This document shows, one piece after another, positions 37,282-47,571 of a stretch of DNA of 64,000 bases. The first letter of the stretch is position 1; the number at the start of each line of letters is the position of its first letter. Position numbers and translations under genes: made by a program. The notes below the pieces were generated by a model. That model did not search any database. It saw nothing but the letters and a program-made list of their open reading frames with translations, and had not been told where the DNA came from. The stretch spans positions 248,001 through 312,000 of the forward strand of contig NZ_CP102850.1 of NCBI RefSeq assembly GCF_024734075.1, given 5' to 3'. This stretch comes from Gordonia mangrovi (GTDB lineage Bacteria; Actinomycetota; Actinomycetes; Mycobacteriales; Mycobacteriaceae).

Positions 37282-38265
37282 ATGGCCAAGGCCTCGAACG
37301 ATGCGGGCGAACCGGTCGAACTACGGGTCGGCGACCGGGTCATCCGACTGTCCAGTCCCGACCGCGTGTATTTCTCCGAGCGTGGCGAGACCAAGCGTGA
37401 CCTCGCCGAGTACTACCTCGCCGTCGGCGACGGCATCGTCCGTGCACTGCGAGACCGACCGTGCATGTTGCATCGATTCCCCAAGGGAGTCGACGGCAAG
37501 AAAGTACACCAGAAGCGCATCCCGGCCGGCGCACCCGACTGGCTCGAGACGGTCGAGCTCTGGTTTCCGCGGTTCGGCCGGACCGCCGACGAACTGTGCG
37601 TCACGGAGTTGGGCAGTGTGATCTGGGCGGTGCAGATGTCCACCGTCGAGTTCCATCCGTGGAACTCCCGTCGCGACGACCCCGAAGCCCCCGACGAATG
37701 GCGCATCGACCTCGATCCGATGCCCGAGTGCCCCTTCTCACGTATCCAGCGGGTGGCCCATGTGGTCGAGGAGATGCTCGACGAACTCGGGATGCGCGGA
37801 TTCCCGAAGACATCGGGCGGCCGCGGCCTGCACATCTACGTCCGGATCGAACCGGAGTGGGGATTCGCCCAGGTGCGCCGCGCCGCATTCGCCTTCGCAC
37901 GCGAGATCGAGCGGCGCGCACCCGAGGATGTGACCACCACCTGGTGGCGCAAAGACCGCGATCCGGCTGCGGTGTTCGTCGACTACAACCAGAACACCCG
38001 CGATCACACGATGGCATCGGCCTATTCGGTGCGCGGCAATCCACGGGGCACGGTGTCCGCGCCGATCGCGTGGGACGAGATCGACCACATCACGCCGGAT
38101 GACTTCACCATCGCGACGATGCCGGCGCGCTTCGCCGAACTCGGTGACCTGCACGCCGAGATCGATGATGTTGCCCACCGCCTCGACCCCCTGCTCGAGT
38201 GGGCCGACCGCGACGACATCGGTGCCGGGACCGACCAGCCCGACGTCATCGATATGGATCGGTGA
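37282..38265 (+). CDS. Stand-alone LigD-type primase-polymerase
   Basis: 327 residues resembling the polymerase (primase-like) module of DNA ligase D, without nuclease or ligase domains. Visible motifs: DRVYF near the start, the catalytic metal site IDLDP (about 138-142), SGGRGLHIYV and VFVDYNQN. Such enzymes add ribonucleotides and short fills at DNA ends in repair; mycobacteria have several stand-alone members (PolD1/PolD2 type). No ku or ligD gene is in the window. ATG is predicted to be leaderless. Stop is 1 base from the convergent Nudix stop. Confidence 0.9.
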   Translation: MAKASNDAGEPVELRVGDRVIRLSSPDRVYFSERGETKRDLAEYYLAVGDGIVRALRDRPCMLHRFPKGVDGKKVHQKRIPAGAPDWLETVELWFPRFGRTADELCVTELGSVIWAVQMSTVEFHPWNSRRDDPEAPDEWRIDLDPMPECPFSRIQRVAHVVEEMLDELGMRGFPKTSGGRGLHIYVRIEPEWGFAQVRRAAFAFAREIERRAPEDVTTTWWRKDRDPAAVFVDYNQNTRDHTMASAYSVRGNPRGTVSAPIAWDEIDHITPDDFTIATMPARFAELGDLHAEIDDVAHRLDPLLEWADRDDIGAGTDQPDVIDMDR

Positions 38266-38266
38266 A

Positions 38267-39082
38267 TCACCGACTCAGTCCGGGTACCTCACGCTCGGCG
38301 GCAACGGCGAAATAGCGGTCCGAACCCGCGAACGTGAGACCGGCCAGGCCGGCGCCCGGCTCCACCGACGGTTCGATGGCCTCGACCCGGCGTTCGGCGG
38401 CGAGGATGTCGGCCACCGAATCGAACTCGCGGAGATGGGTCAGCTGCGCCCAGGTCGGTGGCAGCAAGACATGCTTGTCTGCGGCCCACAACTCGAGCGC
38501 CGACTGCGGCGTGGCCCAACCGGCGACCTCGGCCTCGGTGGTCTTGTCGTCGGCGGTCTGTCCCGGCGGCAGCGCGGCGAGAAAGAACCGGGTGTCGTAT
38601 CGGCGCTTCTCGAGGATGGGGGTGATCCAGTGCGCCAGCGGCCGCAGCAGGTCGGCACGCAGACTGAGACCGGCGTCGCGGAGGAACTGCGCGAAAGACA
38701 GCGACTTGTCGACGAGGCCAGCGCGCTCGGCGGTGAAGGCATCCGGGTCGGGGAACGAGCCGTCGGCCCGCGATGCCAGCAGGACACCACATTCCTCGAA
38801 TGTCTCCCGAACGGCGGCGCACACCAGAGACTGTGCGGTGTGTTCATCGGTGTGGAAGGCCTCGGCCCACCGGCCGGCACCCGGTCCGGTCCAGTCCACA
38901 TCGGCTTCGGCGTCGCGTGGATCGACGCCGCCGCCGGGGAACACCGTGACACCGCCGGCGAAGGCCATCTGTTTGACCCGGCGCTGCAGAAACACCTCGG
39001 GCCCGGCGGCAGTGTCCCGAACGAGGACCACCGTGGCGGCATCGCGCAATGGGGCGGGTTCGGTCGGCGGCGATGAGCTCAT
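38267..39082 (-). CDS. Nudix hydrolase, Rv3040c-like
   Basis: 271 residues. Domain begins RDAATVVLVRD and holds FPGGGVDPRD, then the Nudix core RETFEECGVLLAS, which keeps RE-x-x-EE-x-G. A long insertion separates the glycine-rich start from the core, as in a subgroup of larger actinobacterial Nudix enzymes (often ADP-ribose or CoA derivatives; not settled). A C-terminal region of about 90 residues follows. ATG with AGGAGA eight bases upstream. Same strand and 89 bases downstream of the ABC gene. Confidence 0.88.
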   Translation of the reverse strand: MSSSPPTEPAPLRDAATVVLVRDTAAGPEVFLQRRVKQMAFAGGVTVFPGGGVDPRDAEADVDWTGPGAGRWAEAFHTDEHTAQSLVCAAVRETFEECGVLLASRADGSFPDPDAFTAERAGLVDKSLSFAQFLRDAGLSLRADLLRPLAHWITPILEKRRYDTRFFLAALPPGQTADDKTTEAEVAGWATPQSALELWAADKHVLLPPTWAQLTHLREFDSVADILAAERRVEAIEPSVEPGAGLAGLTFAGSDRYFAVAAEREVPGLSR

Positions 39083-39171
39083 AACGGCGATCTCCTGTCT
39101 GCGCGCAACCCCTGCTGGGCGGGACGGTGCCTCGACAGTAACGCGCGTGCTCAACCGATACCGCGCCCGGT

Positions 39172-40041
39172 TCAGCCGGCAGCGCGCCGATGCCCACCCG
39201 CTCGTCGCGAGCGACGGGCGAAATACCGGCCCCCGGGCCGACTGAGGGTGATCCGCTGCCGAAACGCCGACGACAGGTTCTGGCTGGTGAGCACCTCGTC
39301 GAGCAACCCCTGGGCGACCACCTCGCCTTCGGACAGCAACATCGCGTGGGTGAACCCGTCCGGAATCTCTTCGACGTGGTGGGTCACGAGCACCATCGCC
39401 GGGGCCTCCGGGTCGGCGGCAAGCCGACCGAGACGGTCCACCAGTTCCTCCCGCCCGCCCAGGTCGAGCCCGGCCGCAGGCTCGTCGAGCAGCAGGAGTT
39501 CGGGGTCGGTCATCAACGCGCGCGCAATGAGCACGCGCTTGCGTTCGCCTTCGGACAGCGTGCCGAAGGTCCGGTCGGCGAGATGTTCGGCGCCCATGGA
39601 TTCCAGGGATTCGACGGCCTGCTCGCGGTCCATCTCGTCGTACTTCTCCCGCCAACGACCGAGGACGGAATAACCGGCAGAGATCACCACATCGCTGACG
39701 ATCTCGTCCGGCGGCACCCGTTCGGCGAGCGCGGCGCTCGACACACCGATCCGGGTGGACAACTCGCGGAGCTCGACCTTGCCGAGCTGCTCGTTGAGCA
39801 CGAACGCGGCGCCGGAGGTGGGATGTTCCTGGGCGGCGGCCAGACGCATCAGCGATGTCTTGCCCGCACCGTTGGGTCCGATGACCACCCAGCGCTCGTC
39901 GAGTTCCACCTGCCAGGACACCGGGCCGACCAGGGTGTTGCCGCCCCGCACCAGAGTGACGTCGCGGAAGTCGACCAGAAGATCGGGATCGGATTCGTAC
40001 ACGTCGTCGGCGGCGGCACTCGGATCGCTCGGGTTCGTCAC
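39172..40041 (-). CDS. ABC transporter ATP-binding protein, Rv3041c-like
   Basis: 289 residues. Walker A GPNGAGKTS (about 60), signature LSEGERKRVLIARALM, Walker B LLLLDEPAAGLD and the H-loop THH. No permease gene is adjacent, so it may pair with one elsewhere or act as a soluble ATPase. GTG start immediately after ATAGGGG; upstream in-frame sequence is low complexity. The C-terminus is Arg-rich. Confidence 0.88.
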   Translation of the reverse strand: MTNPSDPSAAADDVYESDPDLLVDFRDVTLVRGGNTLVGPVSWQVELDERWVVIGPNGAGKTSLMRLAAAQEHPTSGAAFVLNEQLGKVELRELSTRIGVSSAALAERVPPDEIVSDVVISAGYSVLGRWREKYDEMDREQAVESLESMGAEHLADRTFGTLSEGERKRVLIARALMTDPELLLLDEPAAGLDLGGREELVDRLGRLAADPEAPAMVLVTHHVEEIPDGFTHAMLLSEGEVVAQGLLDEVLTSQNLSSAFRQRITLSRPGGRYFARRSRRAGGHRRAAG

Positions 40042-40157
40042 CCCCCTATCGTGCACCACGTGTCGCGTACGCGTCGTGAGCAGGGCGACACGTCCTCCGC
40101 GAGAACGTCTTCGGAGTCGATCGGAATACCCGTGCACGCTGTCGCCTTGAGGAGAGC

Positions 40158-41153
40158 ATGAGTGTTGACTTGTCCGTCCTCGACCTCGCACAGGTCGGTT
40201 CCGGCGAAACGGTGGGCGAGAGCTTCGCCGCCAGCGTGGACATGGCGCAGCGCGCCGAGAAGTGGGGGTACCGGCGTATCTGGTACGCCGAACACCACAA
40301 CATGTCCAGCATCGCATCGGCCGCCCCCGCCGTGCTGATCGCACACGTCGCGGCGAACACCGAGACCATCCGCCTCGGCGCCGGCGGGGTGATGCTGCCC
40401 AATCACTCGCCGCTGGCCATCGCCGAACAGTTCGGCACGCTCGCCGAATTGCATCCCGGCCGCATCGACCTCGGGCTGGGCCGCGCCCCCGGCGGAGATC
40501 AGCAGACATTCGCCGCACTGCGCCGGACGATGGCGTCGGCGGATCGGTTCCCCTCCGACGTTCTGGAACTGCAGGGATATCTGCGCGGTCACTCCCGGGT
40601 GGAGGGCGTCACCGCCACCCCCGGCGCGGGAACCGATGTGCCGCTCTACATCCTCGGGTCATCGCTGTTCGGTGCCCAACTCGCCGCGGCACTGGGCCTG
40701 CCGTACGCGTTCGCGTCACACTTCGCCCCGCAGGCGCTCGAAGAGGCGGTAGCGCTGTACCGCCGTGAGTTCCAGCCGTCCGAGCAACTCGACGCGCCGT
40801 ACGTGATCGCGGGGGTGTGCGTGATCGCCGACGAGGACGAGGCGGTGGCCGCCGAACAGCTCCGCAAGGCCAAGCGGGCCCGGGTCAACGCCTTGTTCGC
40901 ACGCGATCGCCGATTCACCGACGAGGAGGCGGACATGGTGCTCGACCTGCCCCAGGGCCGGCAGATCGACGCGATGATGACGTATTCCGGAGTCGGCACC
41001 CCGGCACAGGTCACCGACTACCTCGACTGGTTCACCGGTCACGCCCAGGCCGACGAGCTCATCGTCGCGTCCATTGCACCCGACCGGGACGTCTGGCTGA
41101 ACACGTTGGCCCACATCGCGCCGGCACCGGCGTTGTCGGCGACGGGCGACTGA
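40158..41153 (+). CDS. Luciferase-like flavin-dependent monooxygenase (MsnO8/YhbW type)
   Basis: 331 residues, bacterial luciferase-fold. N-terminal [19 protein letters not shown] and the family signature [44 protein letters not shown] and [12 protein letters not shown]. These use reduced flavin; substrate unknown, and no coenzyme F420 preference can be told. ATG with GAGGAGAGC directly before it. Confidence 0.9.
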   Translation: MSVDLSVLDLAQVGSGETVGESFAASVDMAQRAEKWGYRRIWYAEHHNMSSIASAAPAVLIAHVAANTETIRLGAGGVMLPNHSPLAIAEQFGTLAELHPGRIDLGLGRAPGGDQQTFAALRRTMASADRFPSDVLELQGYLRGHSRVEGVTATPGAGTDVPLYILGSSLFGAQLAAALGLPYAFASHFAPQALEEAVALYRREFQPSEQLDAPYVIAGVCVIADEDEAVAAEQLRKAKRARVNALFARDRRFTDEEADMVLDLPQGRQIDAMMTYSGVGTPAQVTDYLDWFTGHAQADELIVASIAPDRDVWLNTLAHIAPAPALSATGD

Positions 41154-41185
41154 CCGGCATCCCACCGATCGAGGTGCGCGGGGCC

Positions 41186-41647
41186 TCACGCGTCCGGCGC
41201 GGCCAACCGGAAATCGGCGAAGTCGAACCCGGGTGAGACGACACAGCTGACGAGCACCGGTTCGTCGCCGAGCGGCCGGGCCCGTTGCCACACGCCGGGC
41301 GGCACCACGGCTTGTGGCGTCTGGCCGGCCGAGATGTCGGCACCGACGTGGATCTCGGTGGGTGCGGCCGGCTGATCACCGTCGCCGCCGAGTTCGAGCA
41401 GGACCGCCGAACCCCGGTGATAGAGCCAGAGTTCTGCGCTGCGAACGGTGTGCCACGCCGATTGCTCCCCGGGCAACAGCAGGAAGAGGATCGCGGTGGC
41501 GACCGGACGTTCGGCCGAATAGCCCGGCGGCAGAACGTCCGCCGGGATGCGGACGGGACTGCGCCAGGTCTCCCGGTACCAGCCGCCCTCCGGGTGGGCC
41601 ACCAGCCCCAGGTCGCGCGCCCACTCCGGCAGGATGTTCTCACTCAC
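41186..41647 (-). CDS. DUF985 cupin protein
   Basis: 153 residues, single cupin barrel of the DUF985 type: LVAHPEGGWYRETWRS, AILFLLLPGEQSAWHTVRSAELWLYHRG and VVPPGVWQRARPLGDEPVLVSCVVSPGFDFADF. Histidines that could bind a metal are in WHTVR and LYHRG. Reaction unknown. Its GTG start overlaps the end of the PTH2 gene by eight bases. Confidence 0.9.
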   Translation of the reverse strand: MSENILPEWARDLGLVAHPEGGWYRETWRSPVRIPADVLPPGYSAERPVATAILFLLLPGEQSAWHTVRSAELWLYHRGSAVLLELGGDGDQPAAPTEIHVGADISAGQTPQAVVPPGVWQRARPLGDEPVLVSCVVSPGFDFADFRLAAPDA

Positions 41648-42410
41648 CGTTGGTCACCTCCGCGATCACGGTCACCGAGCCCGGCGCGATCTCGGTGAAC
41701 CCGGCGTCACGCACCGCGACAGCCGTGCCACGCTTCTCGGAATCGAGCAGCGCGGCGAACCGCTCAGGGGTCGCCGCGCGAATCGTCAGCGGGCAGGCCG
41801 CGCTCCGCCAGGCCCGGGCCTGCGCCGCACGCATCAGTTTCACCGCGAGCATGGCCGCATGTCCCACCTGTGCGCCCGCTTTGCCCACGGTCATCGTCAC
41901 ACCCGGATTGAGCCACAGGACGACTCCGCCCGCATCGGCGGTCGACGACAACTCTCCCGACAGGTCGGTACCGCCGATCTGCAGTCGCGAGATCCGGCGA
42001 TCGACATCCCCCACCCGGCCGGGCACCAACGCACGTGCCTGCGCTGCGCCCTCGGTCACGGTCAGTCCCGACACCTCCTGCGCGGCAACCCACTGCGCAC
42101 CGCGCGCGCGACGCGCGATCTTGCGAATTCGGGCATCGCACCAGGTGTCCATCGGCGTCGCCCAGGGCCCACCTCCGCCGGCGCGATCGTCGAGACACAG
42201 CAACGCCACCGCGCGCGCCGCGGCGGTGAGGAGCTCCGCGCGGCTCGGTGGGTCGGACTTCTCGATCCGCAGAACCATCTGCATGGCCAGGACGTCGGCG
42301 GGGTCGGCCGGGTCCTCACCACCGCCGACGTAGCCCACCAGCCGTCGGTAGGCCTCGTCGAACGGGTCGAGGTGACCATCACAGCTGGTGGATGCGGCGG
42401 AATCCGACAT
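41640..42410 (-). CDS. Peptidyl-tRNA hydrolase 2-family protein
   Basis: 256 residues. The C-terminal half matches the Pth2 fold: NPGVTMTVGKAGAQVGHAAMLAVKLM (about 168-193), then WRSAACPLTIRAATPERFAALL and TAVAVRDAGFTEIAPGSVTVIA. Pth2 enzymes free tRNA from stalled peptidyl-tRNA; they are best known in archaea and eukaryotes, with forms in actinobacteria. The N-terminal 150 residues are not part of the usual domain, and the protein is about twice the standard length. ATG at 42410, eight bases after serB2 ends. Confidence 0.78.
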   Translation of the reverse strand: MSDSAASTSCDGHLDPFDEAYRRLVGYVGGGEDPADPADVLAMQMVLRIEKSDPPSRAELLTAAARAVALLCLDDRAGGGGPWATPMDTWCDARIRKIARRARGAQWVAAQEVSGLTVTEGAAQARALVPGRVGDVDRRISRLQIGGTDLSGELSSTADAGGVVLWLNPGVTMTVGKAGAQVGHAAMLAVKLMRAAQARAWRSAACPLTIRAATPERFAALLDSEKRGTAVAVRDAGFTEIAPGSVTVIAEVTNGE

Positions 42411-42418
42411 GCCGGCCG

Positions 42419-45456
<3,038 letters not shown>

Positions 45457-45728
45457 AGATCCTCCTCGTTGCGCGAACTCGGGGCCGGTCATCTGCCACT
45501 TCCCCGCGGTCGCCACATGAACAAAACGAGCGCTGGTAACTGATCCTAAACCCTCATACAGACGGTGGCCGAGTGGGTCCTACGATCTGTCGTATTCGAA
45601 CTCCGATTGCCACTGTAGCCGCAGGTCAACGACCACCCGAGCGACGACGCGCGACGCGATCCCGATGGCGTCTGCAACCGCCGCCACCGCCCGCCCGCGC
45701 CCCGGGCCGTCACCGGGATTGCCGGTGC

Positions 45729-45734
45729 TAGCGT
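45729..45734 (+). promoter_or_regulatory. -10 element, leaderless fecB-like gene
   Basis: TAGCGT ends six bases before the GTG at 45741. The rest of the 284-base gap to ctaD has no gene. Confidence 0.5.
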
Positions 45735-45740
45735 GATCGC

Positions 45741-46775
45741 GTGCAGCGCAGTGTCGTGACCTCTCCTCCGGCCGGCGGCCATCGGGCCTCGTGGACCCGT
45801 CGAGTTCTGCGGGCCGGTGGGGTCGCGGCGGCGGTTCTGATGGCCGGTGCGGTCGCCGCGTGCAGTGGAGACGAGCCGTTGACGACCCCGGACGGCTCCC
45901 CGATCTCGACCGTCACCACCCGCGTCGCCGAGGTCAACATCGTCAACGCCGATCGCGACCTGACCCGTACGTGCCTCGCCCCGACCGCTCCCGATGCCGG
46001 CCAGAGCGACGTCGCGCGCATCGTGGTGACCGATCCGCGCCTGCTCGACCCGCTCTGTGCACTCGGCCTCGGGCCGAAGGTCGTCGCGGTGACCGCCGAC
46101 GAGGGCTCCGTCCCCGCCTATCTCGGCCCCCAACTGGGGGCGGTGCCCACGATCGGGTCGTCTCCCGAGTCGGCGGCAGCCGGCGAGGCCGACCCCGACA
46201 TCGTACTGACCACCGCACGATCTGCGACGTCGGCGGAGGCGTTCGGCGACGCCCGCGTGGTGACCATCCCGACCGACGGCGACTGGCAAGCGCAGTTCCA
46301 GGCCGTGGCCGATGCGCTCGGCCGCAGCGAGAGCGGCACCCGACTGCTCGACGAGTTCCGCACCGAGGCCGGCAAGACCGGCCGGCGGATGGATGCCGCC
46401 CACAGTCAGGTCTCGCTGGTTCGATTCACCGGCGACTCGGAGATGATCGCCGGTACGGAGAGCTTCGCCGGGCAGATCCTGTCGATGATCGGGGTGCAAC
46501 GACCTGAGCCGCAGCGCTCCGCGCGATCGTTCACGGTCACCGACAAGAACTTCACCGATGCCGACGCCGATCTGATCTACGTCAGTTTCGTCGGCGACGA
46601 GGGGCTCGACCACGGCGAGGACGTGCTGCTCAGCGATCGCTGGCTGGACATGGGCGCGCCCACCTGGAAACGGGTGCTGTCGGTGGACGATGAGATCTGG
46701 TACCGCTCCTCTGGTCTGGCGGCCGCCTGGCTGGTGCTCAACGACGTGAAGGAATCTCTCGATGGCAATTCGTGA
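45741..46775 (+). CDS. FecB-like iron-siderophore-binding lipoprotein
   Basis: 344 residues. Signal peptide (RRVLRAGGVAAAVLMAGAVAAC) with a lipobox Cys near residue 41, so it is anchored on the outer face of the membrane. The rest is a class III periplasmic-binding fold: VTDPRLLDPLCALGLGPKVVAV, then VRFTGDSEMIAGTESFAGQILSMIG and the AWLVLNDV helix. It should bind a ferric siderophore or heme for an ABC transporter. Position matches Rv3044 (fecB). GTG is predicted to be leaderless. Its end overlaps the next gene by 14 bases. Confidence 0.9.
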   Translation: MQRSVVTSPPAGGHRASWTRRVLRAGGVAAAVLMAGAVAACSGDEPLTTPDGSPISTVTTRVAEVNIVNADRDLTRTCLAPTAPDAGQSDVARIVVTDPRLLDPLCALGLGPKVVAVTADEGSVPAYLGPQLGAVPTIGSSPESAAAGEADPDIVLTTARSATSAEAFGDARVVTIPTDGDWQAQFQAVADALGRSESGTRLLDEFRTEAGKTGRRMDAAHSQVSLVRFTGDSEMIAGTESFAGQILSMIGVQRPEPQRSARSFTVTDKNFTDADADLIYVSFVGDEGLDHGEDVLLSDRWLDMGAPTWKRVLSVDDEIWYRSSGLAAAWLVLNDVKESLDGNS

Positions 46776-47511
46776 TCTCGCCCAGACCCTCCTTGACCTG
46801 CACCGCCCCGGCGATCCCGGCGTGTTTCCCACGGTGTGGGACGCGTGGTCGGCGGCGATCGCCGTCGACGCCGGCTTCGGAGCACTGACCGTCGGAAGTC
46901 ATCCGGTCGCCGACTCGATCGGTCGCGCCGACAACGAGGGCATGACCTTCGACGAACTGCTCACCCGGGTCCGGCAAATCACCGGCGCGGTCGACGTGCC
47001 CGTCTCCGTCGACATCGAGTCCGGCTACGGCGAGGACCCGGCCCGTCTCATCGACGGCCTACTCGAGGTAGGCGCCGTCGGCCTCAACATCGAGGACACC
47101 GTCCACTCCGAAGGTGGCCGGCTGCGCGAGGCCGCCGAGCACGCCGATCTGGTGGGCGCGTTGCGCTCCGCGGCCGATGCCGCCGACGTGCCGTTCGTGA
47201 TCAACGCCCGGACCGATGTGTTCCTCAAGCAGGTCGGTGAGGAATCCGAGCGGGTGGATCTGGCCGTGTCGAGGTTGCGGTTGTGCGCCGACGCCGGCGC
47301 CCGCTGCTTGTATCCCGTGGGCTTTCACAGCGACGATGTGCACCGCCGACTCACATCCGAGTTGCCGCTGCCGGTGAACGCGATCGGGCACCCGGAGCAG
47401 GACACCCGTACCCACCTCGCGGATCTCGGTGTCGGACGGGTGAGCTTCGGGCCGCTGTGGCAGATGATGCTGGCCGAGCGGGCGCGCGAGGTTCTCGCCG
47501 ACTGGCGCTGA
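46762..47511 (+). CDS. Isocitrate lyase/PEP mutase-family protein
   Basis: 249 residues. PEP-mutase-type barrel: GALTVGSHPVADSIGRADNEGMTFDELL, then VPVSVDIESGYGEDP and GAVGLNIEDTVHSEGG (the acidic metal-binding residues), and VINARTDVF. The members cleave or isomerise short C-C or C-P bonds; substrate not assigned (carboxyvinyl- or oxaloacetate-type is possible). Its ATG overlaps the fecB end by 14 bases, so translational coupling is likely. Confidence 0.88.
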   Translation: MAIRDLAQTLLDLHRPGDPGVFPTVWDAWSAAIAVDAGFGALTVGSHPVADSIGRADNEGMTFDELLTRVRQITGAVDVPVSVDIESGYGEDPARLIDGLLEVGAVGLNIEDTVHSEGGRLREAAEHADLVGALRSAADAADVPFVINARTDVFLKQVGEESERVDLAVSRLRLCADAGARCLYPVGFHSDDVHRRLTSELPLPVNAIGHPEQDTRTHLADLGVGRVSFGPLWQMMLAERAREVLADWR

Positions 47512-47550
47512 GTCGGCCACGGTCCGATCGAGAGTGTCCGACGAGCACAC

Positions 47551-47556
47551 TAGGCT
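47551..47556 (+). promoter_or_regulatory. -10 element of the helicase gene
   Basis: TAGGCT with a predicted start near 47563, giving a leader of about nine bases before the ATG at 47572. Confidence 0.4.
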
Positions 47557-47571
47557 CGTCGGTGATCCGCC

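Noticed and set aside
45561-45620. tRNA-like stretch (GGTGGCCGAGTGG ... TTCGAACTCC ... GCCAC)
   Set aside because: D-arm-like and T-arm-like words occur, but the distance between the pairing ends is only about 50 bases, the anticodon arm is missing and the acceptor stem is too short.
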